Source: Corythucha ciliata (Eukaryota > Arthropoda > Insecta > Hemiptera > Tingidae). From it: DNA of 64,000 bases. The position numbers and the translations under genes are program-made. Location: positions 45,880,001 through 45,944,000 of the forward strand of contig CM075943.1 of assembly GCA_038030265.1 (NCBI GenBank), written 5' to 3'. Under the pieces are notes generated by a model. The model had not been told where the DNA came from and ran no database searches. It saw only the letters and a list, made by a program, of their open reading frames with translations. Positions 13,183 to 23,506 of this stretch are shown in pieces (positions within the stretch are counted from its first letter, which is position 1; every line of letters starts with the position of its first letter).

Positions 13183-15185
13183 TCATTCCTTGAGATATTG
13201 TCTCATCTCTGGGACTTCGTAAAGCCTCCGAGTTCTCGAAATACATTTTGCTTCGTCAATGCCACAGATGACATTTTCCCAATCGTAGTCCAAGACGTCT
13301 TCTTTTTCTGGCCACTTCCAGCACTTTAGTCCCTTTACCATGGTGGAAACTTTGTATGATATCGGGATAGAAACCGTTGTTGTATTTTACGATGCAGTGA
13401 TGCGCAACAGCCCTCACTACTGGCTTGAGGGCTTCAGTTGATTCAATGGGTGAATCTGGATTGCTCTCATTTCCCTGCAGCTGCCTCTCGCAGAATGATT
13501 CAAAATCTTCCAAGTCTGACTCGTCTTGGACAACGTCACGCTCCTCAAGATCCAGTTCAGAGTCAGTCTCTATTACGTTTTCTGCCTTTCGTCTTTTTGA
13601 AGCAAGACGGTTCGACGAGGATGACAAGGTTGGACGGCTGCTTGATTCAGAAAAATCCCTTTTTTCTAGGGCTTTTCCAGGGGTCACCTGTACTTTTTTC
13701 CTGCGCTTGATCGTTTTCTTTTCTGTCCATTGTCGTCTCTTCTTCTCCAAGTTCCCAATGAAACAGTTCTCAATCACTTCATGATCATGGTCACAATGTA
13801 GATCTTGTGATGGAATGCGCTTCAACAGTTCATCCACGTTGGTTGGGTAATCCCGCAAGCCCGAAATCCGGACTGAAGATTGTTTGCCACATAAGGATGA
13901 ATTCTTTCCCACAACACCCTCAGAAGGGGAGGTAGATCGTGCTTGTGAATGTTTTTATTCCCGTGGCTATCCTTCCAATTAGAGAGGATTTTCCTCCATG
14001 TCCTCTTGACTCCAGCAAACACCGCAACATCCAATGGCTGGGTTATGTGCGAGCTGTTAGGAGGCAAGCAAATGAAGGCTATGTTGTTCCTGTCATATAA
14101 CTCAAGCACTTTGGGTGATATGTGAAGGGCAAGATTGTCACAGATTACGACTTTCCTCCCTTGCAATTTTCGGATTGAAGGAAGAAATATATGCTGAAAC
14201 CACTCAAGAAACATGGCAGCATCAAACCACCCACTGGTAGTGTTCCGATATATTGTGCCTGGCGGACCACCTTCCTTCCATGTGTCCCCCATCTAGAAAA
14301 AAAAAAAAGGAGAGACGTTCACGTCGCGCAAAGATCACTTTATTACGGGACCGGTTTCAGCTGCTGCCAGCCATCTTCAACCATTATAAACATAAAACAA
14401 TAAATAATTAGCTAAAAGCCATACCCCTTCAAAAAGCAAAGGCAAGGCTTCCGGAACCGTGAATGAAGAACAAATAAACCCACCCACATCTGTTTGGACT
14501 TATAAACAACGAATAATGGAAGCAGAATCCCTGATGCGCTACCACAGGACATGATTGAATGCCCTGTTTTGGACGTGTTACGGATGTGTTCTACATATTT
14601 TGTCCCTCGACAAACAATGGCTCGCTTCTTACCGGGTTCGTCTGTCAGATTAGTTTCGTCAAAATTGAATATATTGGAAGGTGGTATTCCCTCCAATTCC
14701 GGTGAAAGGGAAGAGATGTAACTCCGGAGGTCAGCAACGGAGACGGCTGCACGTGCTTTCTTTATGTTGTTAGCAAATCGCTGTGTTAATTCTGAGTGCC
14801 GCTTCAGGAAGGAAACCACCCACTCTCGTCCAGGAACGTTGTCTTTGAACTTATTCACAGTTCTTCCTTGCAGTTCCAAATAATCTCTAACCACCATTCG
14901 GAGGTCAAATTCGGTAACAGGGAACCCATAGTCAGACATTCTAACAAGACAGTCAACGATTGTCTTTTCTTCAGCATCTGAGAATATCTTTGGGATTCCC
15001 GGTGTTTTGTCGCGTCTTCCACTCAGTTTATTCATTATTGTACGTCGGGCTATATTGAAGTGTTTGGCAGCTTCTCGATGGCTCATTTGCTTTGATCGAA
15101 TTGCAGCCAAGCATTCTTGTAGAGTTTCTTCGGAATAATCTTTATATTGTCTTGCCCCTAACTTCCTTTTTTAAGTCCGAACCAT
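13183..15185 (-). pseudogene. pogo/jerky-like transposase, two exons, inactivated
   Basis: The enzyme would bind the element ends and catalyse cut-and-paste transposition. Exon 1 is 15185-14484 and exon 2 is 14292-13183, with an in-phase GT-AG intron between. The start at 15185 gives MVRT followed by a TAA where the family usually has tyrosine, so codon 5 is a nonsense mutation. An N-terminal Psq-like HTH, a CENP-B-type HTH and a DDE core follow. The acidic residues are visible in FNFDETN, VICDNLALH and TQPLDVAVF. Single-base frameshifts near 13850 and 13310 split the C-terminus, which ends at 13183. The length of about 600 residues is on the long side for pogo. Confidence 0.85.
14293..14483 (-). 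other. Transposase intron carrying a repeat with hammerhead-like core
   Basis: The donor is TGG|GTGGGT and the acceptor TTTTTTCTAG|ATG; removing 191 bases leaves the transposase in frame exactly where family members are continuous. The intron contains a segment with TTGAAGA, a short self-complementary stretch, then GAAAC and GGTCCCGTAATAAA. I associate this arrangement with repeats linked to Penelope-like elements that carry hammerhead-type ribozymes. The first core base differs (T for C), so self-cleavage is doubtful here. Confidence 0.6.
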
Positions 15186-15959
15186 TTTCCACAACCTGAA
15201 ATAAACATACAACGTGCTTAATTAGAGGAAAATAAACTATATAGTGCCGTGGACATAGTACCAACAGTATAACATGATGGAGAGTATCATGTATAGGGAT
15301 ACTTTGCTCCAGGGCAAAGTATCCCCACATCTGGAGCAAAGTTACCTCAACCCACATTTCCATTCATAAAATTGTGAAAAACCAATGAAAATTGAAATTT
15401 CAAAGATATTCGTATTCAGCATTAAATTTCCAACAAGTTAGAGCCAGAGCCAACTTACCAAATCGTTCTCCTTAAGCTGGAGATCCAACTTTTTCACTAA
15501 CAGTTTTGTGCCAAAAACTCATACAACAAATTCAAACAGGTGGATTAGCATGAAGAAACCTTCCTTCTCGCTTTTTCAACTTGGGGTGGGAAAGTCTCAC
15601 ATCTCTTCTTTACGTAGGTTGGTGGGCCGACTCTGACGGACACAATCAGCCAGTGGTATGAATCATCCATCATTTTTCGCATTGTGGAGCATAGTTACCC
15701 TGAAGGAAGCAAAGTAACCCCGGTCGACGTATTTTCTCATAAATGAATGGCCCCGTTGTAAAACTCAAAAAGTCACTCAGCACTTGGTTAGCACTTGACG
15801 AGGTTTTGTTTTTAACACGTGTAAAATAAGAGTGAAGGATTAATCGTGTTATAGTTTTACAACGAGCCCAATGTTTTGCAGGGCTAAACAAACGAATATT
15901 TGGGCTAATCAAACGTAAACAAACGAATGGTGCATTTGGTTCACGAACGTATCCTTTCC

Positions 15960-16260
15960 AAGTGTTTTGGAAATTGCAAGTTCCAGGTTTTTAATAACTC
16001 GAAATTTGAGCTTAGGAACAAATTGCAAGTATTCGCGAAATTTGATGCTTCTTGTCTTTATTTTAGCGACACTTTTTTAGTTTTGGTCACGAAATAGCAA
16101 TATTCGGGGCCTTTCTTTTGGTAGGCGTGGACCATGGGCAAGCCAGTCTTGACTGAAGGCATAACAAAATAGCCAACATTTCGTGCTAAATATTTGTAAG
16201 TGTGCAAGTTCGACTCCAAATTTGAGCGAAATTAAAAGTTCAAAAAGTAAAATTCAACTT
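15960..16260. repeat. Dispersed repeat related to 19.2-19.9 kb and 31.4-31.7 kb
   Basis: Shared phrases such as 'GGGCCTTTCTTTTGGTAGG', 'GTGCAAGTTCG' and 'GGAAATTGCAAG' occur here and at 31.38-31.56 kb in the same order. A 3' part recurs at about 19.18-19.34 kb and 19.78-19.88 kb. The copies are strongly diverged and non-coding. Confidence 0.5.
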
Positions 16261-16264
16261 CCGT

Positions 16265-18310
16265 AAGCAGACTGGAAGGGTTTCAAAAATTACATTAACT
16301 CACGCATCAGCCCTAATCCCCCAATTTCTAGTGAGTCAGATTTGGACCTTGCTGTTGAACAGTTTACCAAGCTTGTCGTACAGGCCGCTGATCAAAACAT
16401 ACCTCGGTGTCCCCCCCCCCCCCGTCAAACAAAAACACTTCCATCCGATATTCTAATGCTTATTAATATGAAAAACTATTTAAAAAATACAGTCAAAAAT
16501 CAAATAACCCTACATTCAAAAAAATGGTCAATCTTCTTCAAAATACTATTAAAGCCTTGATTAGGAATTTCAGAAATTTAAATTGGCACTCCTTCCTTTC
16601 TTCGCTTAAGCCTACTAATTCAGCTTTTTGGAGGGTTACTAAGTACTTCAGTAGGGGTAAGTCCAACCGTGTAATACCAACTATCACGGAAAACAATGTT
16701 CAGCTTTCATCGTCGCTTGAAAAAGCCAACACTTTTGCAAAGCACTTCGAGCACGTGCCAAGAACTACTCAGTCTCTCAGTTCCTCGAATCACAACAATG
16801 TAGTCAACAGGGGTGTCCGTAGATTCCTAAAAACAGCTAACCACGCTCCTACTGAGGTAAAACTTGTTACTCCTAAAGAAGTTTCTCTCTGTATTAAGGC
16901 TCGGCCTAGTAATAAATCTCCCGGCCACGACACGATAAGCAACATTCTTTTAAAACAACTCCCACGAAAAGCCTTGGTATTTTTATCAAAATTATTCAAT
17001 AAAATATTGTTTTTAGGGTACTTCCCGAAATTCTGGAAAATGGCTAAAGTCATTGTTTTGCACAAGCCTGGCAAAAATTCCTCGCTGCTATCAAGCTACC
17101 GTCCTATCAGTCTCTTGCCCACTCTCAGCAAGGTATTCGAAAAATTAATCCAATCCCGGCTACTAAGCTATACTGTTGCATCCAACATATTGTGTAACGA
17201 ACAATTCGGGTTTCGAGCTGGTCACTCGACTCAAGCACAGCTGTGCCGAGTTGTGGACGACGTCACTCATCGCTTCAACGAGCGTAAACACACGGGAATG
17301 GTTTTACTTGACGTCCAAAAAGCATTCGATACAGTTTGGCATTATGGCTTGCTATATAAATTAATAAAACTTAACTTCCCTGTTTATCTCATCAAAATTA
17401 TTGCAGCTTACCTCAGGGACAGGAAATTCTTTGTGACTGTAAATACAGCCAACTCCTCGTTGCATATTTGCTGCGCTGGAGTTCCCCAAGGATCTATTCT
17501 TGCACCACTCTTGTTCATTTTATTTATTAACGACATTCCCACATCACCACACGTAAATATAGCGCTTTTCGCGGATGATACTGCAGTTTACACGTCTTCC
17601 TGGAGAGTAGACACTATAGTTCGTAGGTTGAACGATATTCTTTCAAAAATTATTAAATTCTTCTTTCACTGGAAAATTTCTCTAAATTGTACTAAAACAG
17701 AAGCTATTATTTATTCAAAACGCAGGCCATTATTAAATCGTAGCATAGTTCTAGAAAATCAACAAATACCGTTCTCTTCATCTGTAAAATACTTGGGCCT
17801 CAAACTAGATTCAAAACTAAATTTTACAAGCCACATCAATGATTTGGTAGATAGGAGTAAACTCTCGGTTAGACTCCTTTTTCCCTTAATGCGGCGCGAA
17901 TCAGGTATGTCCCAAAGGAATAAATTGTTAATCTACAAAACATGTATCCGTCCATTCTTAACGTACTCTTGCTCAGCATGGAGTTACACGTCCGACTCGA
18001 ACTACAAAAAACTCCAGATTATTCAAAATAAATTTTTCCGTTCATGCACCGGTAGCACAAAATCCACGAAAATTTCCACCCTTCATGAAAATTGTGACAT
18101 GCCGTTTATCAAGCCTTACATCCAACAGTTATCCTCCAATATGTTGAAAAAATTTCATAGTTCAATAAATCCCCTCGTCGCTAAAATATCTCGCTATGAT
18201 TTTCCAATGATGTGCAAAAGTTCATAGTTACACCATTTTTCCGTTGAGATATGAGCAATAAACTTGAAAAATCCAGCCAGAAAACGTGAAATTCATGCAT
18301 TTCTTCGACA
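16265..18310 (+). mobile_element. Jockey-like LINE, 5'-truncated
   Basis: The element begins inside ORF2, just before its reverse transcriptase, as expected for incomplete reverse transcription, and runs through the end of the RT ORF at 18227. The short tail contains AATAAA (18256-18261) but no long poly-A. Part of the tail is repeated in inverted orientation at 18.60-18.70 kb. No ORF1 or endonuclease is present. Confidence 0.75.
16342..18227 (+). pseudogene. Jockey-type reverse transcriptase fragment
   Basis: Two overlapping frames (16342-16560, then 16524-18227) join the linker to a 567-codon RT piece, so one frameshift lies near 16530. A C13 run at 16411-16423 within the linker may also disturb the frame. 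RT motifs appear in order: SYRPISLLP, EQFGFRAGHST, VLLDVQKAFD, GVPQGSILAP and LFADDTA (near 17566). A C-terminal thumb/connection region follows and the frame ends at a natural-looking stop. The catalytic FADD is intact, but with no endonuclease or ORF1 the copy cannot move by itself. Confidence 0.85.
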
Positions 18311-18700
18311 ATATTTTATTACACAAGGAGACATTTTTTTCTTCTTTTATTTTATTTGTGGCTCAAGTATTCATCTTTCATCTTCTTAGTCAATAATTTA
18401 AGTTCCTCTCCCTTCCGAAAGAGACCCCCACCCACACTCATATGAGTGCCTAAGTAGTTATTCCAGGGGGAGGGGGGGATGAGTTTACGAATCGAGCGTA
18501 AATTATTAATTAATAAGATAAAAGATCAATAATTAATTCAAAAAAATAAATAAAATAAGAAAACGATAGTTCCTTCGGTTATAATGGTAATGAAAAAATG
18601 CTTGAATTCCTCGTTTTCTGACTGAGATTTTTCAAGTTTTTTACTTATATTTCAACGGAAAAATACTGTAAGTGTAAACTTTTACACATCGTTGGAAAGC
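18205..18700. repeat. Inverted copies of the LINE tail
   Basis: 18211-18305 and the reverse complement of about 18600-18695 share GATGTG-AAAAGTT, ATTTTTCCGTTGA, AAACTTGAAAAATC and CAGAAAACG in the same order with scattered differences. The first copy overlaps the last codons of the RT. The spacer includes a poly-G-rich patch at 18468-18478 and AT-rich filler. Confidence 0.6.
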
Positions 18701-19888
18701 TTATAAAATAAGGAAGTTTTTCCACTGATTTCAAATTTTTTCTTCCCAATGGCGAAGAGGTGAAAATCGCGTCGGAAAAGTGTATGGAAATGTGAGCCAC
18801 CAGTTTCTTTGGTAATTCGGCTGCTCTCACGACTGTTACGAAGGTAATTTTCATCCGAAAGTGAACACATTTCAAAGGAAATTTTGTGCTCTTTCCAATG
18901 AGCTGATTAGTTTTAGGCTAGTACCATTTTATGAGGGTATGGCAAGCATCTAAGTGGGAAAAAAGGGAATTAATGAAAAAATCATAAAATGTGTGATATC
19001 TCGGAAACAAGGCGGAATTTCGAAAAACTCCAAATAGTCATTTCGATGGCAAATGATGTGCCCCATAACTGGTTTTCTTCTGTCCAGCTAATTCATGAAC
19101 ACCCTGTATAGTTAATACTGAATGTTTCTGTGTATTCTGATGTATTTCATCTGTCAACAATACCTGCACAATAAAATTGCTACCTTCTACACCCTTCAAA
19201 AGTTGCCTGACTGAATATTCAGGAAATTGCAAATTTATGGGCTTCGTTTTAGTGATTGTCCACAATCATTAACCGGTGTTCTAACCCGGTCTAGCCGCCC
19301 ACGACAAAATTGCAACTGGCCGCAAAGTTTGAGAGCTATAGAGCAATTGGGGAGGAAAGTATACCGGTGAATTGGCACATATACAGAAGGATATCAACTT
19401 GCAGCCACTTGACTTAATGAAACCCTCACTCAAAATTTATAAAAATTCGCTTTAAAAAAAACTCCTTGATTGATTTCTATGTTTAATGTGAGCAACAGCC
19501 TTGTGGAAGAGCCCTCTTCAAGAAACACCAGTGCTTGAAAAATGTGCAAGTTCCTTATTGCAATTTTCGACTTCTTCGCAATGCGCGGTTCCATTCAATT
19601 TTAAATATTGGCCATTTTTACCAGCCCCAGCCTTCATTACGAGTCGTTGGCGCCACCGAAAAGTGCACGTTGTGCCTTGTCGTTGGCTCAGGATGATGTT
19701 TCTTCAGCTAATCAAGGTCCATGTGCGCATATCTTTTCTGTGACCATCAAGGTTATACGGTCAAGTAGCTTCGCCTGAAATTGAGCAAAAACGCTATAAT
19801 TTCAAGTTTCTGTACGTCCTTATTAGGCGGATAAAATTAAGAAGTCACGCTAATTTGCTGGTTCTTGGGGCAATTACGCGACTTCAAG
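18701..19888. other. Unassigned sequence with diverged dispersed repeats
   Basis: No gene is recognised. Parts at 19.18-19.34 and 19.78-19.88 kb resemble the dispersed family also present at 31.4-31.75 kb (shared 'ACCCGGTCT-GCCGCCCAC'). Confidence 0.45.
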
Positions 19889-22800
19889 CAGGCGCGGATC
19901 CAGGGGGGGCCACAGGGGGCATGCCCCCCCTTGGCTCCGGTAAAAAAAAATCTCGATGATTGATCCAATACAACAAATGTTTTCGACGTTGGTCTTTGAA
20001 GGCTCTAGCCGGGTAAGGGGGGCAAAAATGCCTTTTGTGTTTTTTAGGATGAAACTCCTCAAACTCCTTTTGTTGTAGGCAGCTAGAAAGGGGTGGGAGT
20101 TATAGCGGATTTTTTGGTACTTTTTAGGCCTCCTTCTTCAGATAAATGGTTTTATCTCCGGTTTAAATGACCGGATCTGGACCAAAAAATTACATGATTT
20201 TCTTGATCACGTCACAAAAGTCTCCCGAGAATTTCAAGCCGCTAGCATTGTTAGTGTGGCAACGAAAAATTGATCTATATGACGCGAGCATATTTTCAAT
20301 GATTGGCGATTTCTGTCCTTTAAAAATGAGATCAGGGCATGAAACTCTGGTGATAGACTATTCTCGTGGGAAGTAACTTACAGCAGGAGTTTCATCCCAA
20401 AAAACGCAAAAGGCATTTTTGCCCCCCCCCCCCCACCGTGGTGGATTTTTTTTTTTCGAATGGAAAACGCTATTAATTTTTCATTTTTATTCTCCACCAA
20501 TTTGTGAATGAAATTGAGGGTTGTTGTGAAGCTGTTCCCTGGACTTTTTTGTCCCTTGGTCGTTCCTTTACTGGTAGGTATTCATGAATTGGTCTCAATG
20601 TTGTGCAACAGGAAAAATCGAATGATATATGTGACGGCCACCAAGGTTCCAAGGTGAAGGCAAAAGAAAAAAATACTCGGCTAATCTCGGATTTCTTTGC
20701 TAAAAAACCGAAACTTGAGGTGTTGGATTCTTTCGGTGCAGGTGTCAGCGGAACTAGTAATGCTTCTTTCTCACTGTCCCTTGTAGGTTCCCTTACTCTG
20801 TACATATCTCTTCAACAGGTCAGCTTGCTACTCCTGACCCGGTGGTCATTTCTTTACCCACGACGTTGCCCTCAACTTCAAGCATTGACGCTGGAAAAGA
20901 TGTTTCCATTGCATCGCCATACTCTGTTGATGAAATTACATCATCTCACATTCCTGAGCATCTCCCTTCGGTTAAGTTCGATATAGGTCATTACATCGAC
21001 AAAAAAAATGACATTGACGCGCTCACCAAGAAAAGACTCATTGAGGCGCCATGGGTACCCGACAAGAACTACCAGTTTCCATTTTCAACGCACGTCAAGA
21101 ATGGTAGACCTGTAAGGCGCTTCGCCGGATTGCAGCACCTAGAAAAGCACCATTGGCTTTGCTTTTCTCACACCCACAGAGGTTTCTACTACAAATATTG
21201 CGTCATATTCGCCCCAGAGTCCGCTGGAGATCGAGCATCTACTTCACCTAATATTTTGGTGAAAAAACCTCTTACTGTTTTTGCAAAGCTATATGGCAAA
21301 GACGGCGCTCTGACGGTGCATGAAGGAAAACAAATATCATCTTGGTGCTGTAGAATCCGGCAAGAATTTTCTAAGAGCTTTAAAAGATCCAGCGTTGGAC
21401 GTTTCCAACCAGCTGTGCTCCCAGCGTCTCGCACAGGTACAGGAAAATCGAGCTCGCCTGCGTCCAATTGTTGAGACCATAATATTTTGTGGGCAGCAAA
21501 ATATTGCTTTAAGGGGCCACAGGGACCATGGTTCTCTAAAGTTCAGCTCTAGCAGTATCGTTGCGAACGACGGAAATTTCAGGGCCCTTCTTCGCTTCCG
21601 AGTCGCGGGAGGAGATACAATGTTAGCGAACCACCTGAAAAGTGCTGGCTCAAACGCCACGTACATCAGCAAGACTACGCAGAACGACCTCATTAAATGC
21701 TGTGGGGACGAAATTTCTGAAAAAATTTGCGAAAGGGTTCGCAACGCAAAATGGTTTTCCATTATCTTTGATGAAACAACAGATGCTGCTCACATTGAAC
21801 AAATGAGCGTCTCGTTGCGATATGTCTTTGAGAAGACCATTCGAGAAGATTTTTTAACTTTCGTGGACTGTTACGAATCGATTGATGAGGTCGTTGGAAA
21901 ACAGAAAAGACTGACCGGTAAAGCGCTTGGTCAGCTAGTGTTTGACGTCTGTGAAAAATTTGGCTTGGACTTAGAATCTAAATGTGTCGGCATTGGCACT
22001 GATAACTGTTCTGTAATGGCCTCTGAGTTGAAAGGCGCCGTGAAAGTAATCAGGGAAAAGGCGATAATGGCGGTAAGGTGTCCGTGCTTCAATCACATTC
22101 TCAATAACTCACTGAAGGCTACAAACCAGAATTTGTCATGCAAAAACACTATCAGCAAAATGAAAGAATTGATTTCGTTCACAAAGTCATCAGCAAAATT
22201 AAACGCTGTTTTTAAGAAACACCTTCGAGGCGCCTTTTCCGGTCTGTGCGAGACCCGCTGGCAAGAAAAACACGACGGGGTCTTACAATTCTCCCTCAAC
22301 CTTCGCCTTCTGTGTGCGGCACTTGAAGAGATTAGTAACTGGGTACCGTCAGAATCATCTTCAAAGGCTTATTCTCTTTTAAAATCGGTGGGTGACAGCG
22401 AGTTCATAATCGTGACGTTCGCCTTGAGCGATATATTGTCAACCACACGGCCTCTTAGCTTAACATTGCAAAAGCCGTCTCTGGATGCCATTGCAGCTTG
22501 CAATTCAGTGAGAGACACTATCGCCGCGTTGGAAAGACACAGAAGTAACGCTGAAGATTACTTCAGTCGTATTTTCAAGCAGGCTTGTGAATCGGCGGCT
22601 GAAATCAATGTGCAAATCGAAGTCCCTCGATTAACGAAAGGGCAGACACTAAGGTCTAATCACCCATTCGGAAGTGCTGAAGAGTACTACAGAAGGGCCA
22701 TTTTTATTCCTCTTCTGGATGCAGTTGTGAACGACCTTCAAGATCGGTTTCCAGCTGAAGTGCTCGATTCTTTTGACCTGAGGATGGTGCTCCCTTTCAC

Positions 22801-23035
22801 CGTGAATTTCGGAAACGATTCGGACGAAAACGACAAAAAAATACGCGCCATCGCAAAGAAATACGAGGCCGCTCTAGGCAAAAATGCAGTGGCACTAAAA
22901 GCTGAGTACGAGATGTGGGTGGAGAGACAAAAGCGGATGAAAAGAGAACAAGCCAAGATCCCGGAAAATGTCTTGGACACGCTCGACGATTGTGATGAAG
23001 ATATTTTCCCAGGAATTTATACTTTGATAACAATC
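19889..23035 (+). mobile_element. hAT-type DNA transposon (DUF4371 group), 3'-truncated
   Basis: The left end starts CAGGCGCGGATCCAG followed by a self-complementary G-run/C-run stretch, an end type I associate with hAT elements of the DUF4371 group. A 0.7-kb leader precedes the transposase frame. The transposase stops matching before the hAT C-terminal dimerisation motif, and no matching right end is found before the next repeat at 23.04 kb. I infer that the 3' part was lost. The same 15-base left end recurs at 54159. Confidence 0.7.
20603..23035 (+). pseudogene. hAT transposase, ZMYM/DUF4371 type, frameshifted and truncated
   Basis: hAT transposases excise and reinsert their own DNA. The N-terminal piece (from about 20603) ends in a 32-base interruption at 20787-20818 that begins GT and ends AG; removal restores the frame, but 32 bases is very short for an intron. 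A TTF-type zinc-finger-like region follows in the 20842-21330 frame (KKRLIEAPWVPD, HWLCFSHTHRGFYYKYC), then a frameshift near 21320. The core to 23010 carries QNIALRGHRD, IIFDETTDAA and CPCFNHILNNSL, the usual DUF4371 landmarks. The SAERSFS-type C-terminus expected after FPGIYTL is missing. The product would be inactive. Confidence 0.85.
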
Positions 23036-23039
23036 AATA

Positions 23040-23400
23040 TAACAATGTTATATAGGAGGGAAAAACAGCCAAAATTGGGTTTGAAAGAAACGCCACGAAA
23101 CCACAAACGTGTGTATTGAAAACGCCGTGAATGAGCAAACCCCGCGAAATTTGGTTCTGTATAGAGCCAATAATCCACGCAATTTAAACTTTGAAGGTGC
23201 CAAACCAGCGAAATTTGGTTTTTGAAAGGAATGAGGCCCGAGAAATTGCGTCTCGAAATGAGTCAACACCCAAGCGATTTTGATTTTGAACGTGTGAAAT
23301 CCGTGAAGTCTTTTTGTCGTCGGATAAAATTGAAGTAATCCGCGAGTTTTTTACATAAACAAAAACAAAACCACCACCAACACAACAACAACAACAAATG
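23040..23400 (-). repeat. Degenerate array family C, then (ACC/ACA)n
   Basis: Imperfect ~35-base units with 'CGCGAAATTTGGTTT' fill 23.04-23.34 kb; reverse-complemented they match the family at 0.43-0.72 kb. A short microsatellite of ACC, AAC and ACA units follows at about 23358-23397. Confidence 0.6.
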
Positions 23401-23506
23401 CAGGCCTGGGAAATTTTTTTAATTTTTTTTTTTTTTTTTGCTTTAGACGGGTGTCTATTAGCTCAATACTTCTACAACGTCACACAGCATCATATCATGC
23501 AGCTGG

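Larger units (their letters stand above)
12606..15729 (-). mobile_element. pogo-type DNA transposon with TIRs and TA duplication
   Basis: The left end begins CGCCGACCGGGGTTACTTTG and the right end is its inverted copy with one change. Both ends are flanked by TA (12604-12605 and 15730-15731), the target duplication of the Tc1/mariner-pogo superfamily. Subterminal copies of a GGAGCAAAGTTACC-like motif occur in both orientations at both ends. The 3124-bp element carries one transposase gene with an intron. It lies within older inverted repeats. Family assignment is firm from the transposase; activity is ruled out by a nonsense codon and two frameshifts. Confidence 0.9.
12264..15929. repeat. Outer inverted repeats enclosing the pogo element
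   Basis: The left arm (12264-12323) and the reverse complement of the right arm (about 15870-15929) align closely. Both contain 'CGTTTGTTTAGCCCTGCAA' preceded by a second GTTTGTTTAGCCC-like copy. They look like the ends of a non-autonomous DNA element of roughly 0.5 kb into which the pogo transposon later jumped. A third related copy lies at about 12415-12470. No target duplication was clear. Confidence 0.6.

Noticed and set aside
13425..13784. Plus-strand frames of 90-119 codons opposite the pogo transposase
   Set aside because: Shadows of the Ser/Arg-rich transposase C-terminus on the other strand.
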